From Peribacillus frigoritolerans (GTDB lineage: Bacteria > Bacillota > Bacilli > Bacillales > Bacillaceae), in contig NZ_SMZY01000005.1 in assembly GCF_004358755.1 (NCBI RefSeq), positions 1 through 64,000 on the forward strand: a stretch of DNA of 64,000 nucleotides, read 5' to 3'. Positions 1-8,120 of this stretch are shown piece by piece. The position numbers and the translations under genes were made by a program. Position 1 is the stretch's first letter, and the number at the start of each line of letters is the position of its first letter. The notes below the pieces were generated by a model. That model ran no database searches, had not been told where the DNA came from, and saw only the letters and a program-made list of their open reading frames with translations.

Positions 1-7
1 GTCACTA

Positions 8-125
<118 letters not shown>

Positions 126-146
126 TAATGACAAAAATATTCAAGC

Positions 147-222
147 GGAGGATTAGCTCAGCTGGGAGAGCATCTGCCTTACAAGCAGAGGGTCGGCGGT
201 TCGAGCCCGTCATCCTCCACCA
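147..222 (+). tRNA. tRNA-Val (UAC)
   Basis: Full cloverleaf with anticodon TAC in a 7-nt loop, T-arm GGTTCGAGCC, and encoded CCA. First gene of the trnB-like array. Confidence 0.97.
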
Positions 223-282
223 TTTATTTTTGGTATTAAAACGCTGCTTCAGATCAGCAAAAAAGTATCACTTACTTTATAT

Positions 283-358
<76 letters not shown>

Positions 359-389
359 TTCGGTTCTATACCGAATCAAGTTTGAATAT

Positions 390-527
390 GTGCCATTAGC
401 TCAGTCGGTAGAGCACGATCGAGTAATCTTCGAAGCTTATGCTTCAGCACACAAATAGAGCCACTCCTTGAATAATCTTTCTGAGATTTGGGTGTCTTGC
501 AAAACTATAGAGTGTTTTCTAAATTAA
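390..527 (+). repeat. tRNA-embedded element copy A with truncated tRNA-Lys 5' end
   Basis: Bases 390-415 are an exact 26-nt copy of the 5' end of the tRNA-Lys gene that begins at 528 (acceptor strand and complete D-arm, breaking off after GAGCA). The remaining 112 nt (416-527) begin CGATCGAGTAA and are clearly related to inserts at 1552-1677 and 1903-2025 over the first ~85 nt, then AT-rich and unrelated. A stem CAC-A-CAAAT / ATTTG-G-GTG encloses a loop carrying CTCCTTG. The downstream tRNA is intact, so the structure looks like an insertion that duplicated its target. I do not recognise the element. Confidence 0.75.
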
Positions 528-603
528 GTGCCATTAGCTCAGTCGGTAGAGCATCTGACTTTTAATCAGAGGGTCGAAGGTTCGAGTCCTTCATGGCACA
601 CCA
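528..603 (+). tRNA. tRNA-Lys (UUU)
   Basis: Complete cloverleaf, anticodon TTT, acceptor GTGCCAT/ATGGCAC, encoded CCA. It follows a truncated copy of its own first 26 nt (390-415). Confidence 0.97.
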
Positions 604-617
604 TTTTTCCTTAATAT

Positions 618-698
618 GCGGGTGTGGCGGAATTGGCAGACGCGCTAGACTTAGGATCTAGTGTCTTTGACGTGGGGGTTCGAGTCCCTTCACCCGCA
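618..698 (+). tRNA. tRNA-Leu (UAG)
   Basis: Class II tRNA with long variable arm and anticodon TAG. Acceptor GCGGGTG/CACCCGC, discriminator A698. The next bases are TCA instead of CCA, so the 3' end must be made by the CCA-adding enzyme. Confidence 0.96.
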
Positions 699-707
699 TC
701 ATATTTT

Positions 708-779
708 GCGGAAGTAGTTCAGTGGTAGAACACCACCTTGCCAAGGTGGGGGTCGCGGGTTCGAATCCCGTCTTCCGCT
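708..779 (+). tRNA. tRNA-Gly (GCC)
   Basis: Cloverleaf with anticodon GCC, acceptor GCGGAAG/CTTCCGC, discriminator T779. CCA is not encoded. Confidence 0.96.
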
Positions 780-788
780 CTTGCTTGC

Positions 789-877
789 GCCGGGGTGGCG
801 GAACTGGCAGACGCACAGGACTTAAAATCCTGCGGTAGGTGACTACCGTACCGGTTCGATTCCGGTCCTCGGCACCA
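789..877 (+). tRNA. tRNA-Leu (UAA)
   Basis: Class II cloverleaf with a paired variable arm (GGTAG/CTACC), anticodon TAA, encoded CCA. Confidence 0.97.
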
Positions 878-896
878 CTTATTTCATATCATATAT

Positions 897-973
897 GCGC
901 CCGTAGCTCAATTGGATAGAGCGTTTGACTACGGATCAAAAGGTTATGGGTTCGACTCCTATCGGGCGCGCCA
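897..973 (+). tRNA. tRNA-Arg (ACG)
   Basis: Cloverleaf with anticodon ACG (expected target of the tRNA adenosine deaminase), acceptor GCGCCCG/CGGGCGC, discriminator G, encoded CCA. Confidence 0.97.
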
Positions 974-977
974 TATA

Positions 978-1054
978 CGGGAAGTAGCTCAGCTTGGTAG
1001 AGCACTTGGTTTGGGACCAAGGGGTCGCAGGTTCGAATCCTGTCTTCCCGACCA
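978..1054 (+). tRNA. tRNA-Pro (UGG)
   Basis: Cloverleaf with anticodon TGG, acceptor CGGGAAG/CTTCCCG, encoded CCA. Confidence 0.97.
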
Positions 1055-1072
1055 TTTCCAAACTTTTAATTA

Positions 1073-1148
1073 GGGGCCTTAGCTCAGCTGGGAGAGCGCC
1101 TGCCTTGCACGCAGGAGGTCAGCGGTTCGATCCCGCTAGGCTCCACCA
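1073..1148 (+). tRNA. tRNA-Ala (UGC)
   Basis: Cloverleaf with anticodon TGC. The acceptor GGGGCCT/AGGCTCC contains the G3:U70 wobble that identifies alanine tRNAs. Discriminator A, encoded CCA. Confidence 0.97.
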
Positions 1149-1179
1149 ATTAAATAGAATTAATTGACTTTGTTCCTGG

Positions 1180-1256
1180 GGCGGTGTAGCTCAGCTGGCT
1201 AGAGCGTACGGTTCATACCCGTGAGGTCGTGGGTTCGACTCCCTCCGCCGCTACCA
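1180..1256 (+). tRNA. elongator tRNA-Met (CAU)
   Basis: Cloverleaf with anticodon CAT. The sequence resembles the B. subtilis elongator methionine tRNA (GGCGGTGTAGCTCAGCTGG start), unlike the initiator at 1678 and the CAU isoleucine tRNA at 1262. Confidence 0.94.
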
Positions 1257-1261
1257 AAAAA

Positions 1262-1338
1262 GGACCTTTAGCTCAGTTGGTTAGAGCAGACGGCTCATAA
1301 CCGTCCGGTCGTAGGTTCGAGTCCTACAAGGTCCACCA
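1262..1338 (+). tRNA. tRNA-Ile2 (CAU, lysidine type)
   Basis: Anticodon CAT in a body (GGACCTTTAGCTCAG start) that matches the Bacillus tRNA whose C34 is converted to lysidine by TilS so that it reads AUA. Encoded CCA. Confidence 0.92.
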
Positions 1339-1354
1339 TTCTATTTAGTCATTC

Positions 1355-1447
1355 GGAGGTATACCCAAGTCCGGCTGAAGGGATCGGTCTTGAAAACCGA
1401 CAGGGGAGTCAAATCCCGCGGGGGTTCGAATCCCTCTACCTCCTCCA
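1355..1447 (+). tRNA. tRNA-Ser (UGA) with U73
   Basis: Class II tRNA with long variable arm and anticodon TGA. Acceptor GGAGGTA pairs with TACCTCC. The discriminator is T1444, not the G usual in bacterial serine tRNAs. CCA is encoded at 1445-1447. Confidence 0.95.
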
Positions 1448-1537
1448 TTTTTATTTTGATAAGTGGAATAACTTACTTCAGCAAGCCGATTGATTCACAC
1501 CATAATAATCGGATTAAATGAACTTAATTAATATTGT

Positions 1538-1677
1538 CGCGGGGTGGAGCACGATCGAATAAGCTTCTTCGAAAATACTCCAGCGTACCGATTGAGCCGC
1601 ATCTTGGCTAAGCTTTCTGAAATCGGGACGGAGAACGCGAACAATGAGCATTGAAAAAAGATTTAATTTATTACTAT
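1538..1677 (+). repeat. tRNA-embedded element copy B with truncated tRNA-fMet 5' end
   Basis: Bases 1538-1551 repeat the first 14 nt of the initiator tRNA-Met at 1678, ending at GGAGCA. In this tRNA that motif lies in the 5' strand of the D-stem, so the break is at a different structural place from copies A and C but at the same word. The following 126 nt begin CGATCGAATAAGCTTC and align with copies A and C. The stem here is CGT-A-CCGAT / ATCGG-G-ACG, showing compensatory changes. Sequence upstream of both tRNA starts is also loosely similar, so the duplication may extend ~25 bp further left. Confidence 0.72.
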
Positions 1678-1754
<77 letters not shown>

Positions 1755-1757
1755 AAT

Positions 1758-1833
1758 GGTCCCGTGGTGTAGCGGTTAACATGCCTGCCTGTCACGCAGG
1801 AGATCGCCGGTTCGATCCCGGTCGGGACCGCCA
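1758..1833 (+). tRNA. tRNA-Asp (GUC)
   Basis: Cloverleaf with anticodon GTC, acceptor GGTCCCG/CGGGACC, discriminator G, encoded CCA. Confidence 0.97.
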
Positions 1834-1876
1834 TTTTTACTATGTACAGTTTAGTAAAGATTTAATTCATACAAAT

Positions 1877-2025
1877 GGCTTGGTAGCTCAGTCGGTAGAG
1901 CACGATTGAATAAGCTTCGAAGCATAAGCATCAGCGCACAAATTGAGCTGCTCCTTGGTTAAGCTTACTGAAATTTGGGCGAAGGTTTCAAGAATGTAAC
2001 ATCATTGTACTGCAAATTATTAAAT
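1877..2025 (+). repeat. tRNA-embedded element copy C with truncated tRNA-Phe 5' end
   Basis: Bases 1877-1902 duplicate the first 26 nt of tRNA-Phe (2026), with AAAT upstream also shared. The insert 1903-2025 begins CGATTGAATAAGCTTCG and is the copy most similar to A and B. Its stem is CGC-A-CAAATT / AATTTG-G-GCG, followed by a non-conserved AT-rich tail. Copy length (149 bp) is close to A (138) and B (140). Confidence 0.75.
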
Positions 2026-2101
2026 GGCTTGGTAGCTCAGTCGGTAGAGCAAAGGACTGAAAATCCTTGTGTCGGCGGTTCGATTCCGTCCCAAGCCACC
2101 A
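2026..2101 (+). tRNA. tRNA-Phe (GAA)
   Basis: Complete cloverleaf, anticodon GAA, acceptor GGCTTGG/CCAAGCC, encoded CCA. Preceded by its truncated duplicate. Confidence 0.97.
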
Positions 2102-2140
2102 TTTACCTTAATGTTGTAAATGCTAAACAAATATAATAGT

Positions 2141-2217
2141 GGCGGTTGTGGCGAAGTGGTTAACGCACCAGATTGTGGCTCTGGCATTCGTGGGTTCGAT
2201 TCCCATCAGTCGCCCCA
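2141..2217 (+). tRNA. tRNA-His (GUG)
   Basis: Anticodon GTG. The extra 5' G (G-1) faces C73, the histidine identity pair. Encoded CCA. Confidence 0.97.
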
Positions 2218-2233
2218 TTTTTATATTCATATT

Positions 2234-2307
2234 GCGGGTGTAGTTTAATGGTAAAACTCTAGCCTTCCAAGCTAATGTCGTGGGTTCGATTCCCATCACC
2301 CGCTCCA
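2234..2307 (+). tRNA. tRNA-Gly (UCC)
   Basis: Anticodon TCC, acceptor GCGGGTG/CACCCGC, discriminator T, encoded CCA. Confidence 0.97.
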
Positions 2308-2311
2308 TAAT

Positions 2312-2388
<77 letters not shown>

Positions 2389-2422
2389 TTTCTGTTTTGG
2401 AGAAATTAGGTTTCAATATTAT

Positions 2423-2497
2423 TCCGCAGTAGCTCAGTGGTAGAGCTATCGGCTGTTAACCGATCGGTCGTAGGTTCGAGTCCTACCTGCGGAGCCA
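2423..2497 (+). tRNA. tRNA-Asn (GUU)
   Basis: Anticodon GTT, acceptor TCCGCAG/CTGCGGA, discriminator G, encoded CCA. Confidence 0.97.
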
Positions 2498-2502
2498 TAT
2501 CT

Positions 2503-2593
2503 GGGGAAGTACTCAAGTGGCTGAAGAGGCGCCCCTGCTAAGGGTGTAGGTCGCGTAAGCGGCGCGAGGGTTCAAATCCCTCCTTCTCCGCCA
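2503..2593 (+). tRNA. tRNA-Ser (GCU) with G3:U70
   Basis: Class II cloverleaf with anticodon GCT and long variable arm. The acceptor is GGGGAAG/CTTCTCC, so G at position 3 faces T at position 70. That wobble pair is the main alanyl-tRNA synthetase recognition element. Discriminator is G73, encoded CCA. Confidence 0.96.
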
Positions 2594-2609
2594 GAAAGCC
2601 TTGTTTTTT

Positions 2610-2681
2610 GGCCCGTTGGTCAAGCGGTTAAGACACCGCCCTTTCACGGCGGTAACACGGGTTCGAATCCCGTACGGGTCA
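2610..2681 (+). tRNA. tRNA-Glu (UUC)
   Basis: Anticodon TTC, acceptor GGCCCGT/ACGGGTC, discriminator A. CCA is not encoded. Last tRNA of the array, followed by a terminator. Confidence 0.96.
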
Positions 2682-2687
2682 TACTTG

Positions 2688-2720
2688 AAAGAGTGCTGCA
2701 CTATGTGCAGCACTCTTTTT
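2688..2720 (+). terminator. rho-independent terminator of the rRNA/tRNA operon
   Basis: Perfect stem GAGTGCTGCA / TGCAGCACTC with a 5-nt loop and a T5 tail, 10 nt after tRNA-Glu. Confidence 0.92.
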
Positions 2721-2741
2721 AATTGACTTTGTTTATAAATA

Positions 2742-3068
2742 TTGTTGTTATTAGACTAAATGATAAAAACTTTAAGTGGATTGTAGCGAATGGAACATTC
2801 CTGCGGGAAACAGAGGGAAATGGTTGATTCCATTTTGCAGCCGCCTTTCTGGATTTTTGTCCTTATACAGCGTGGTTAATTCCACTTTGCAGCCGCCTTT
2901 CTGAATTTTTGTCCTTATACAGCGTTGTTAATTCCATTTTACAGCTTCCATTTTAGATTTTTGTCCTCATAAAACCCGCAGGCAAGCCGGGTAGGCTCCC
3001 AGCAGGACCGCGGAAAGCAAGTTCCTGCAGCGGAAAGTAAAGAACAACATTTATACTCGAAAACAATC
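2742..3068. mobile_element. MITE-like repeat, long copy
   Basis: The left end resembles TTGTTGTTTTCAGACT and the right end CGAAAACAA, which are inverted complements. The outer sequence (AAAAACTTTAAGTGG on the left, GCGGAAAG...GAACAACATTTATA on the right) recurs in shortened copies at 12191-12263 and 23625-23703. The interior carries a 52-bp tandem repeat and a GC-rich stretch found widely in Bacillus intergenic regions. No coding capacity. Confidence 0.6.
2821..2972. repeat. 52-bp tandem repeat, about three units
   Basis: Units start at 2821, 2873 and 2925. Each reads (T/G)GTT(A/G)ATTCCA then TTTGCAGCCGCCTTTCT then TTTTTGTCCTTATACAGCG. Units 1 and 2 differ at only a few bases; unit 3 is more diverged and loses the 3' end. 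Confidence 0.85.
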
Positions 3069-3979
3069 TATGAGAAGTTATGTAAGAGGATCTTTTTAAG
3101 CAGTAATAAAGCTTTATGTACCCCATCCCCTTTATTATCTGTCTCAACCTTCTCCTACCCATTCTATGCGCCTGTATGGAACCTCTTCTAACTAACCCTT
3201 CAGTCATGATTCTATAAACAATAAGCTCTTATAGCTGCCTTTGCCAGTTTCTGCAAGTGCCTTGATAAAGAGAACCTACGTTCAATGTTGATTAAAATGA
3301 AAGCTCTTAACTCTTAACTAGTCTCCAACTATTCGCCAAATATTTCTAACTCTCCCATTAACCTCTTAACAAACCAGCTTTCCAGTGCTCAGGCAGTATT
3401 TTATCTAACAGAACTTACTTAAAAACAATTCAGAAATTAATAACTGCGGTTCTACTACCTTCAGGAAAAGTCATGTAAAAAAATGATTCATATTCTTTTT
3501 CATGAACTTAAAATATATTTTCAACAAATAATATAAATCTATATAAATACTTTATGAAAGAAGGTTTGAAATATCTTAAAGAGAGGTATATGTAATGGTA
3601 ATAAAGAAAAAAAAGAAAAAACGAAAATGAAGAATAAAAAGATTTCGACAATTCTTACTCATTTTGTCGAATTTACTATTTTTGTGATATAACTTACTCA
3701 AAATACACAATTGGAATATCCTGTTAGAAATACCTGTATTTTCTTACGTATATTGATTTTTTTAGTATATTTGACTGATGTTCATTTCGCCAAATTCTTC
3801 GATTATCCTTATTTCTTTCGTTTCCTCATTCGACATCATTTTAAAAGAATAGTTTTTTGAAAAATGAATAATGATTCATGACATATCATGTCAATAAGTA
3901 GAAGCGCTTACAAAAAAGGTAATCCTTCCTTCTGATTGAAATTAGAATTAAGATAAACTTATAGAAAGGGTGATTAGGA
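3069..3979. other. AT-rich intergenic region before glgB
   Basis: No gene-sized coding sequence is visible. A mini reading frame 3554-3595 (13 codons) overlaps by one base an 11-codon lysine-rich frame 3595-3630 that has an AGAGAGG ribosome-site-like motif. A CcpA-like site lies near 3900. The rest is AT-rich and shows nothing I can name. Confidence 0.5.
3897..3913 (+). promoter_or_regulatory. possible cre (CcpA) site upstream of glgB
   Basis: TAGAAGCGCTTACA at 3899-3912 matches the Bacillus cre consensus TGWAANCGNTNWCA at all but two of its defined positions. It lies 67 bp before the glgB start, a plausible place for catabolite control of glycogen synthesis. Confidence 0.4.
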
Positions 3980-5911
3980 ATGAATCTTGCTACGCCAACT
4001 GATTTTGAGGTTCATCTTTTCCATGAGGGAAATTTGTTTAAAGCTCATGAATTATTTGGTGCTCACAGCAGCGTACGGAACGGTGTTTGCGGTACTGTGT
4101 TTACTGTTTGGGCTCCTCATGCGCTTGAGGTGCGGGTTGCAGGTGATTTTAATCACTGGGACGGCTCGAATCACAAGCTTGAAAGAGTGAATGATCAAGG
4201 AATCTGGTCTGCTTTTATTCAGGATATAAAAGAGGGCGACCTGTATAAATACGAGATTATTACACGGAAAAATGAGAAAATTCTTAAATCTGATCCATTT
4301 GCCTTTTATGCAGAGGTAAAACCGAATACTGCCTCGATTGTTTATGATCTGGGTGATTATGAGTGGAATGATCAGAAGTGGCAGAAGAAGAAGCGTCAGA
4401 AGGAAATTTATAATCGGCCGATGTATATTTACGAGCTTAATCTTTGTTCTTGGAAAAAGAAAGAGGACGGCAGCCTTTATACATATTTGGAGCTAGCGGA
4501 TGTTTTGATTCCGTATGTTCTCGATCATGGATTTACTCACATTGAGCTTCTGCCTATTATCGAACATCCTTATGACCGTTCATGGGGATATCAGGGAACC
4601 GGATATTATGCGGCTACAAGCCGGTACGGAACTCCTCATGAATTAATGAAGTTCATCGATCTTTGTCATCAGAATAATCTTGGCGTCATCATGGACTGGG
4701 TGCCGGGCCATTTCTGCAAGGATGCGCATGGTCTGTATTATTTCGATGGGGAACCGACATTTGAATATGAGAGATATGAAGACCGGGAGAATGAGGTTTG
4801 GGGTACGGCTAACTTTGACTTAGGGAAGCCTGAGGTTCAGAGTTTCTTAATCTCAAATGCTCTTTTCTGGCTTGAAAAATATCATATTGATGGATTCAGA
4901 GTGGATGCAGTAGCGAACATGCTCTACTGGCAGAATACTGAAGAGCCTCATGAAAATCCGTTTGCAGTGAATTTCTTGAGAAAGCTGAATGAAAATGTAT
5001 TTGCCTATGATCCTGGTGTTTTAATGATAGCAGAGGACTCAACCGACTTTCCTCTGGTGACATCACCTACCTCTGAAGGAGGGCTTGGGTTTAACTACAA
5101 ATGGAACATGGGGTGGATGAACGATATCCTCAAGTACATGGAAGCTCCTCCGGAACAGCGGAAACACCTTCATCACAAGGTATCTTTTTCACTGATTTAT
5201 GCCTTTACTGAGAACTTTATCCTTCCGCTTTCACATGATGAAGTGGTTCATGGAAAACGTTCACTTCTGAATAAAATGCCGGGGGATTATTGGCAGAAGT
5301 TTGCTCAGTATCGTCTGCTTCTCGGGTATATGATGACTCATCCAGGAAAAAAACTGCTGTTTATGGGCGGCGAATTTGCCCAGTTTGATGAGTGGAAGGA
5401 TCTTGAGCAGCTTGATTGGGTGCTTGATGATTTTGACATGCATCAAAAGTCAAGAACCTATTTCAAGGAACTGATGGCTGTATATAAAAGACAGCGTCCT
5501 CTGTATGAGCAGGATCACTCACAGGAAGGCTTTGAATGGATTGATGTGAATAATTCCGACCAAAGTATCTTTTCCTTTATCAGAAGAGGCCTAAAGCCTA
5601 ATGAGCAGCTCGTTGTAGTCTGCAACTTCACACCGCAAACCTACCACGAATATAAAGTGGGGGTGCCGGCCGATACAAAATACATTGAAATCATGAACAG
5701 CGATGACACTGTATTTGGAGGATCAGGCCAGGTTAATAAGAAAGATCTTAAAGCACAAGAAGGCACGCTGCATAATCAGCCTTATCACATATCAATGACC
5801 ATTCCGCCTTATGGAATATCCATTTTACGCGCAGTTAAAAAACGAGAGGAGACAATCAACCATGGTGAAAAAAAAGTGCGTCGCAATGTTATTGGCAGGA
5901 GGAAAGGGTAG
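3980..5911 (+). CDS. glgB: 1,4-alpha-glucan branching enzyme
   Basis: Makes the alpha-1,6 branches of glycogen by moving short alpha-1,4 chains; cytosolic. N-terminal beta-sandwich (CBM48-like, ~30-115) then a GH13 barrel. The catalytic triad is visible as D309 (GFRVDAVA), E352 (IAEDS) and D420 (SHDEVVH). Length 643 aa against 627 in B. subtilis; the excess is a basic C-terminal tail. First gene of glgBCDAP; the end overlaps glgC by 50 bp, implying coupled translation. ATG preceded by AGAAAGGGTGAT. A cre-like site lies upstream. Confidence 0.97.
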   Translation: MNLATPTDFEVHLFHEGNLFKAHELFGAHSSVRNGVCGTVFTVWAPHALEVRVAGDFNHWDGSNHKLERVNDQGIWSAFIQDIKEGDLYKYEIITRKNEKILKSDPFAFYAEVKPNTASIVYDLGDYEWNDQKWQKKKRQKEIYNRPMYIYELNLCSWKKKEDGSLYTYLELADVLIPYVLDHGFTHIELLPIIEHPYDRSWGYQGTGYYAATSRYGTPHELMKFIDLCHQNNLGVIMDWVPGHFCKDAHGLYYFDGEPTFEYERYEDRENEVWGTANFDLGKPEVQSFLISNALFWLEKYHIDGFRVDAVANMLYWQNTEEPHENPFAVNFLRKLNENVFAYDPGVLMIAEDSTDFPLVTSPTSEGGLGFNYKWNMGWMNDILKYMEAPPEQRKHLHHKVSFSLIYAFTENFILPLSHDEVVHGKRSLLNKMPGDYWQKFAQYRLLLGYMMTHPGKKLLFMGGEFAQFDEWKDLEQLDWVLDDFDMHQKSRTYFKELMAVYKRQRPLYEQDHSQEGFEWIDVNNSDQSIFSFIRRGLKPNEQLVVVCNFTPQTYHEYKVGVPADTKYIEIMNSDDTVFGGSGQVNKKDLKAQEGTLHNQPYHISMTIPPYGISILRAVKKREETINHGEKKVRRNVIGRRKG

Positions 5912-7010
5912 TCGTTTAAGTTCTTTAACGCAAAACCTTGCAAAACCAGCAGTGCCATTTGGCGGAAAGTACCGCATCATCGACTTTACATTAAGCAATT
6001 GCTGCAATTCAGGTGTAGATACAGTAGGGGTGCTGACACAGTATCAGCCGCTTGTACTGAATTCTTATATCGGGATTGGCAGTGCATGGGATCTTGACCG
6101 CAAAAACGGAGGAGTTACTGTACTTCCTCCATACGCAGAGTCCTCAGAAGTGAAATGGTATAAAGGTACAGCCAGTGCCATCTATCAAAACCTTAACTAT
6201 TTAAAACAATATGATCCAGAGTATGTACTGATCTTATCGGGAGATCACATTTATAAAATGGATTACTCGGAAATGCTGGATTACCATGTAGAAAAAGATG
6301 CAGACGTATCTATTTCTGTAAAAGAAGTGCCATGGGACGAAGCAAGCCGCTTTGGTATTTTGAATACAGATGCCAATCTTGAAGTCATTGAATTTGACGA
6401 GAAGCCTCAAAATCCTAAGAACAACCTGGCATCGATGGGCATCTATATTTTCAAATGGTCCATTTTAAAAGAGTTCTTGGAAATGGATGAGCGTAATCCG
6501 TACTCAAGCCATGACTTTGGCAAAGACGTATTGCCTTTGCTGCTTGATGAAAAGAAAAAACTTGTGGCTTATCCATTTAAAGGCTATTGGAAAGATGTTG
6601 GTACGGTTAAAAGCCTGTGGGAAGCTAATATGGATCTATTAAATGAAGTGCCTGAGCTGGATTTGTTTGATAACAACTGGCGCATCTATTCTGTCAACCC
6701 GAATCAGCCTCCTCAATATTTATCAGAGGGTGCAGAAGTTACTGAGTCCCTTGTAAACGAAGGATGCGTGGTTTATGGAACCATTCACCATTCGGTCTTA
6801 TTCCAGGGCGTAACAGTGGGGCAGCATTCATTCCTGAAAAATACGGTTGTCATGCCGGATGCGGTCATTGGCAATAATGTCTATATTGAAAATGCGATTG
6901 TACCATCAGGTTTAGTTGTACCGGATGGCATGGTCATTCGTTCGGATAAAGATATTGAAGAAGTCATTTTAGTAACGGAAGAACTAGTAGAGCAAACGGC
7001 AGGAGCATAA
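5862..7010 (+). CDS. glgC: glucose-1-phosphate adenylyltransferase, catalytic subunit
   Basis: Forms ADP-glucose from ATP and glucose 1-phosphate, the committed step of glycogen synthesis. 382 aa starting [14 protein letters not shown], with the nucleotidyltransferase signature LAGGKGSRL at the N-terminus and C-terminal left-handed beta-helix hexapeptides. The ATG at 5862 is chosen over an upstream in-frame start at 5811 because AGAGGAG precedes it correctly and the protein then matches family length (380 aa in B. subtilis). It lies inside the 3' end of glgB. Acts with GlgD. Confidence 0.97.
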   Translation: MVKKKCVAMLLAGGKGSRLSSLTQNLAKPAVPFGGKYRIIDFTLSNCCNSGVDTVGVLTQYQPLVLNSYIGIGSAWDLDRKNGGVTVLPPYAESSEVKWYKGTASAIYQNLNYLKQYDPEYVLILSGDHIYKMDYSEMLDYHVEKDADVSISVKEVPWDEASRFGILNTDANLEVIEFDEKPQNPKNNLASMGIYIFKWSILKEFLEMDERNPYSSHDFGKDVLPLLLDEKKKLVAYPFKGYWKDVGTVKSLWEANMDLLNEVPELDLFDNNWRIYSVNPNQPPQYLSEGAEVTESLVNEGCVVYGTIHHSVLFQGVTVGQHSFLKNTVVMPDAVIGNNVYIENAIVPSGLVVPDGMVIRSDKDIEEVILVTEELVEQTAGA

Positions 7011-7091
7011 CCGGTAAGTACGATGTGCAAACAGCAGAGAAATCCTATTTATTTCCGATGAAAATAAACGAATGCGAGAGGTGGAACAGCT

Positions 7092-8120
7092 ATGAATCAA
7101 AGGATGCTGGGAATTATTGATGCAACAACGTATACAAATGCCATCGAGGACTTAACGGTGAATCGGTCGATGGCTGCTATTCCGTTTGCGGGGCGTTACA
7201 GATTAATCGATTTTGTTTTATCAAATATGGTGAACTCGGATATTGACAGTGTAGCTATTTTTCCAAAATACCAATACCGTTCTCTGATGGATCATTTAGG
7301 GTCAGGCAAGCAATGGGATTTAAACAGAAAGCGTGATGGGCTGTTCTTTTTCCCGTCTCCGCATTTAAACGACCAATATAATGAATTTGGATCGATCCGC
7401 CAGCTGTCAGATCACATTGATTATTTCTTGAGAAGCAAGCAGGAATATGCGGTGATCACAAACAGCTATACAGTCTGCAACATTGATTTCAAAGATGTTC
7501 TTGCGAAACATGTGAAAATGGGCTGCGATATTACGGAAATCCGCAAAGATGGCGAATCTTTGCATATGTATGTGATGTCGACGAAATTATTGCTGAATCT
7601 TATCCATGACAATAATCAAACAGGTTACAAAACTATTGGCCAAGTGATTATGGATAATACCCATAAAATGTTGATTTGTGATTATGAGTTTGATGGATAT
7701 GTTGCCATTATTGACTCTATTGAAAGCTATTACCGCCACAGCCTGGAAATGCTTAAGCCTGAAGTCTGGCAGCAGTTATTCCTTAAAAACCGTCCTATCT
7801 TAACTAAGGTGAAGGATGAGCCGCCAGCAAGACACGGACAGAATGCTGTTGTGAAAAATTCAATGATTGCAAATGGCAGCGTGATAGAAGGACATGTAGA
7901 AAACAGCATTATTTTCAGAGCTGTTCATATCGGAAAAGGAACGGTCATAAAAAATGGCATCATCATGCAAAAATCTCAGGTTGGAGAAAATTGCGTGCTT
8001 GAGAACGTCGTTCTTGATAAGGATGTAAAAGTAGGCAGCGGCATTGAATTAAAAGGATCTGCTGATCTGCCGATCGTGCTTAGAAAAGGAACAGTACAAG
8101 GAGCGCTGATGAAATCGTGA
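7092..8120 (+). CDS. glgD: glucose-1-phosphate adenylyltransferase, GlgD subunit
   Basis: Paralogue of GlgC that forms the heteromeric ADP-glucose pyrophosphorylase; in Bacillus-type enzymes it is the poorly active or regulatory subunit. 342 aa (B. subtilis 343). It keeps the [12 protein letters not shown] segment and beta-helix repeats, but the N-terminal glycine-rich LAGGxGxRL loop of GlgC is replaced by [11 protein letters not shown], consistent with weak catalysis. Start has GAGAGGTGG upstream. Its stop overlaps the glgA start by 4 bp (GTGA). Confidence 0.95.
   Translation: MNQRMLGIIDATTYTNAIEDLTVNRSMAAIPFAGRYRLIDFVLSNMVNSDIDSVAIFPKYQYRSLMDHLGSGKQWDLNRKRDGLFFFPSPHLNDQYNEFGSIRQLSDHIDYFLRSKQEYAVITNSYTVCNIDFKDVLAKHVKMGCDITEIRKDGESLHMYVMSTKLLLNLIHDNNQTGYKTIGQVIMDNTHKMLICDYEFDGYVAIIDSIESYYRHSLEMLKPEVWQQLFLKNRPILTKVKDEPPARHGQNAVVKNSMIANGSVIEGHVENSIIFRAVHIGKGTVIKNGIIMQKSQVGENCVLENVVLDKDVKVGSGIELKGSADLPIVLRKGTVQGALMKS

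Noticed and set aside
390-415. A second functional tRNA-Lys
   Set aside because: Only acceptor strand and D-arm are present; no anticodon arm, T-arm or 3' acceptor strand follow.
2821-2972. CRISPR array
   Set aside because: The 52-bp units are contiguous with no spacers between them, and no cas genes are present.
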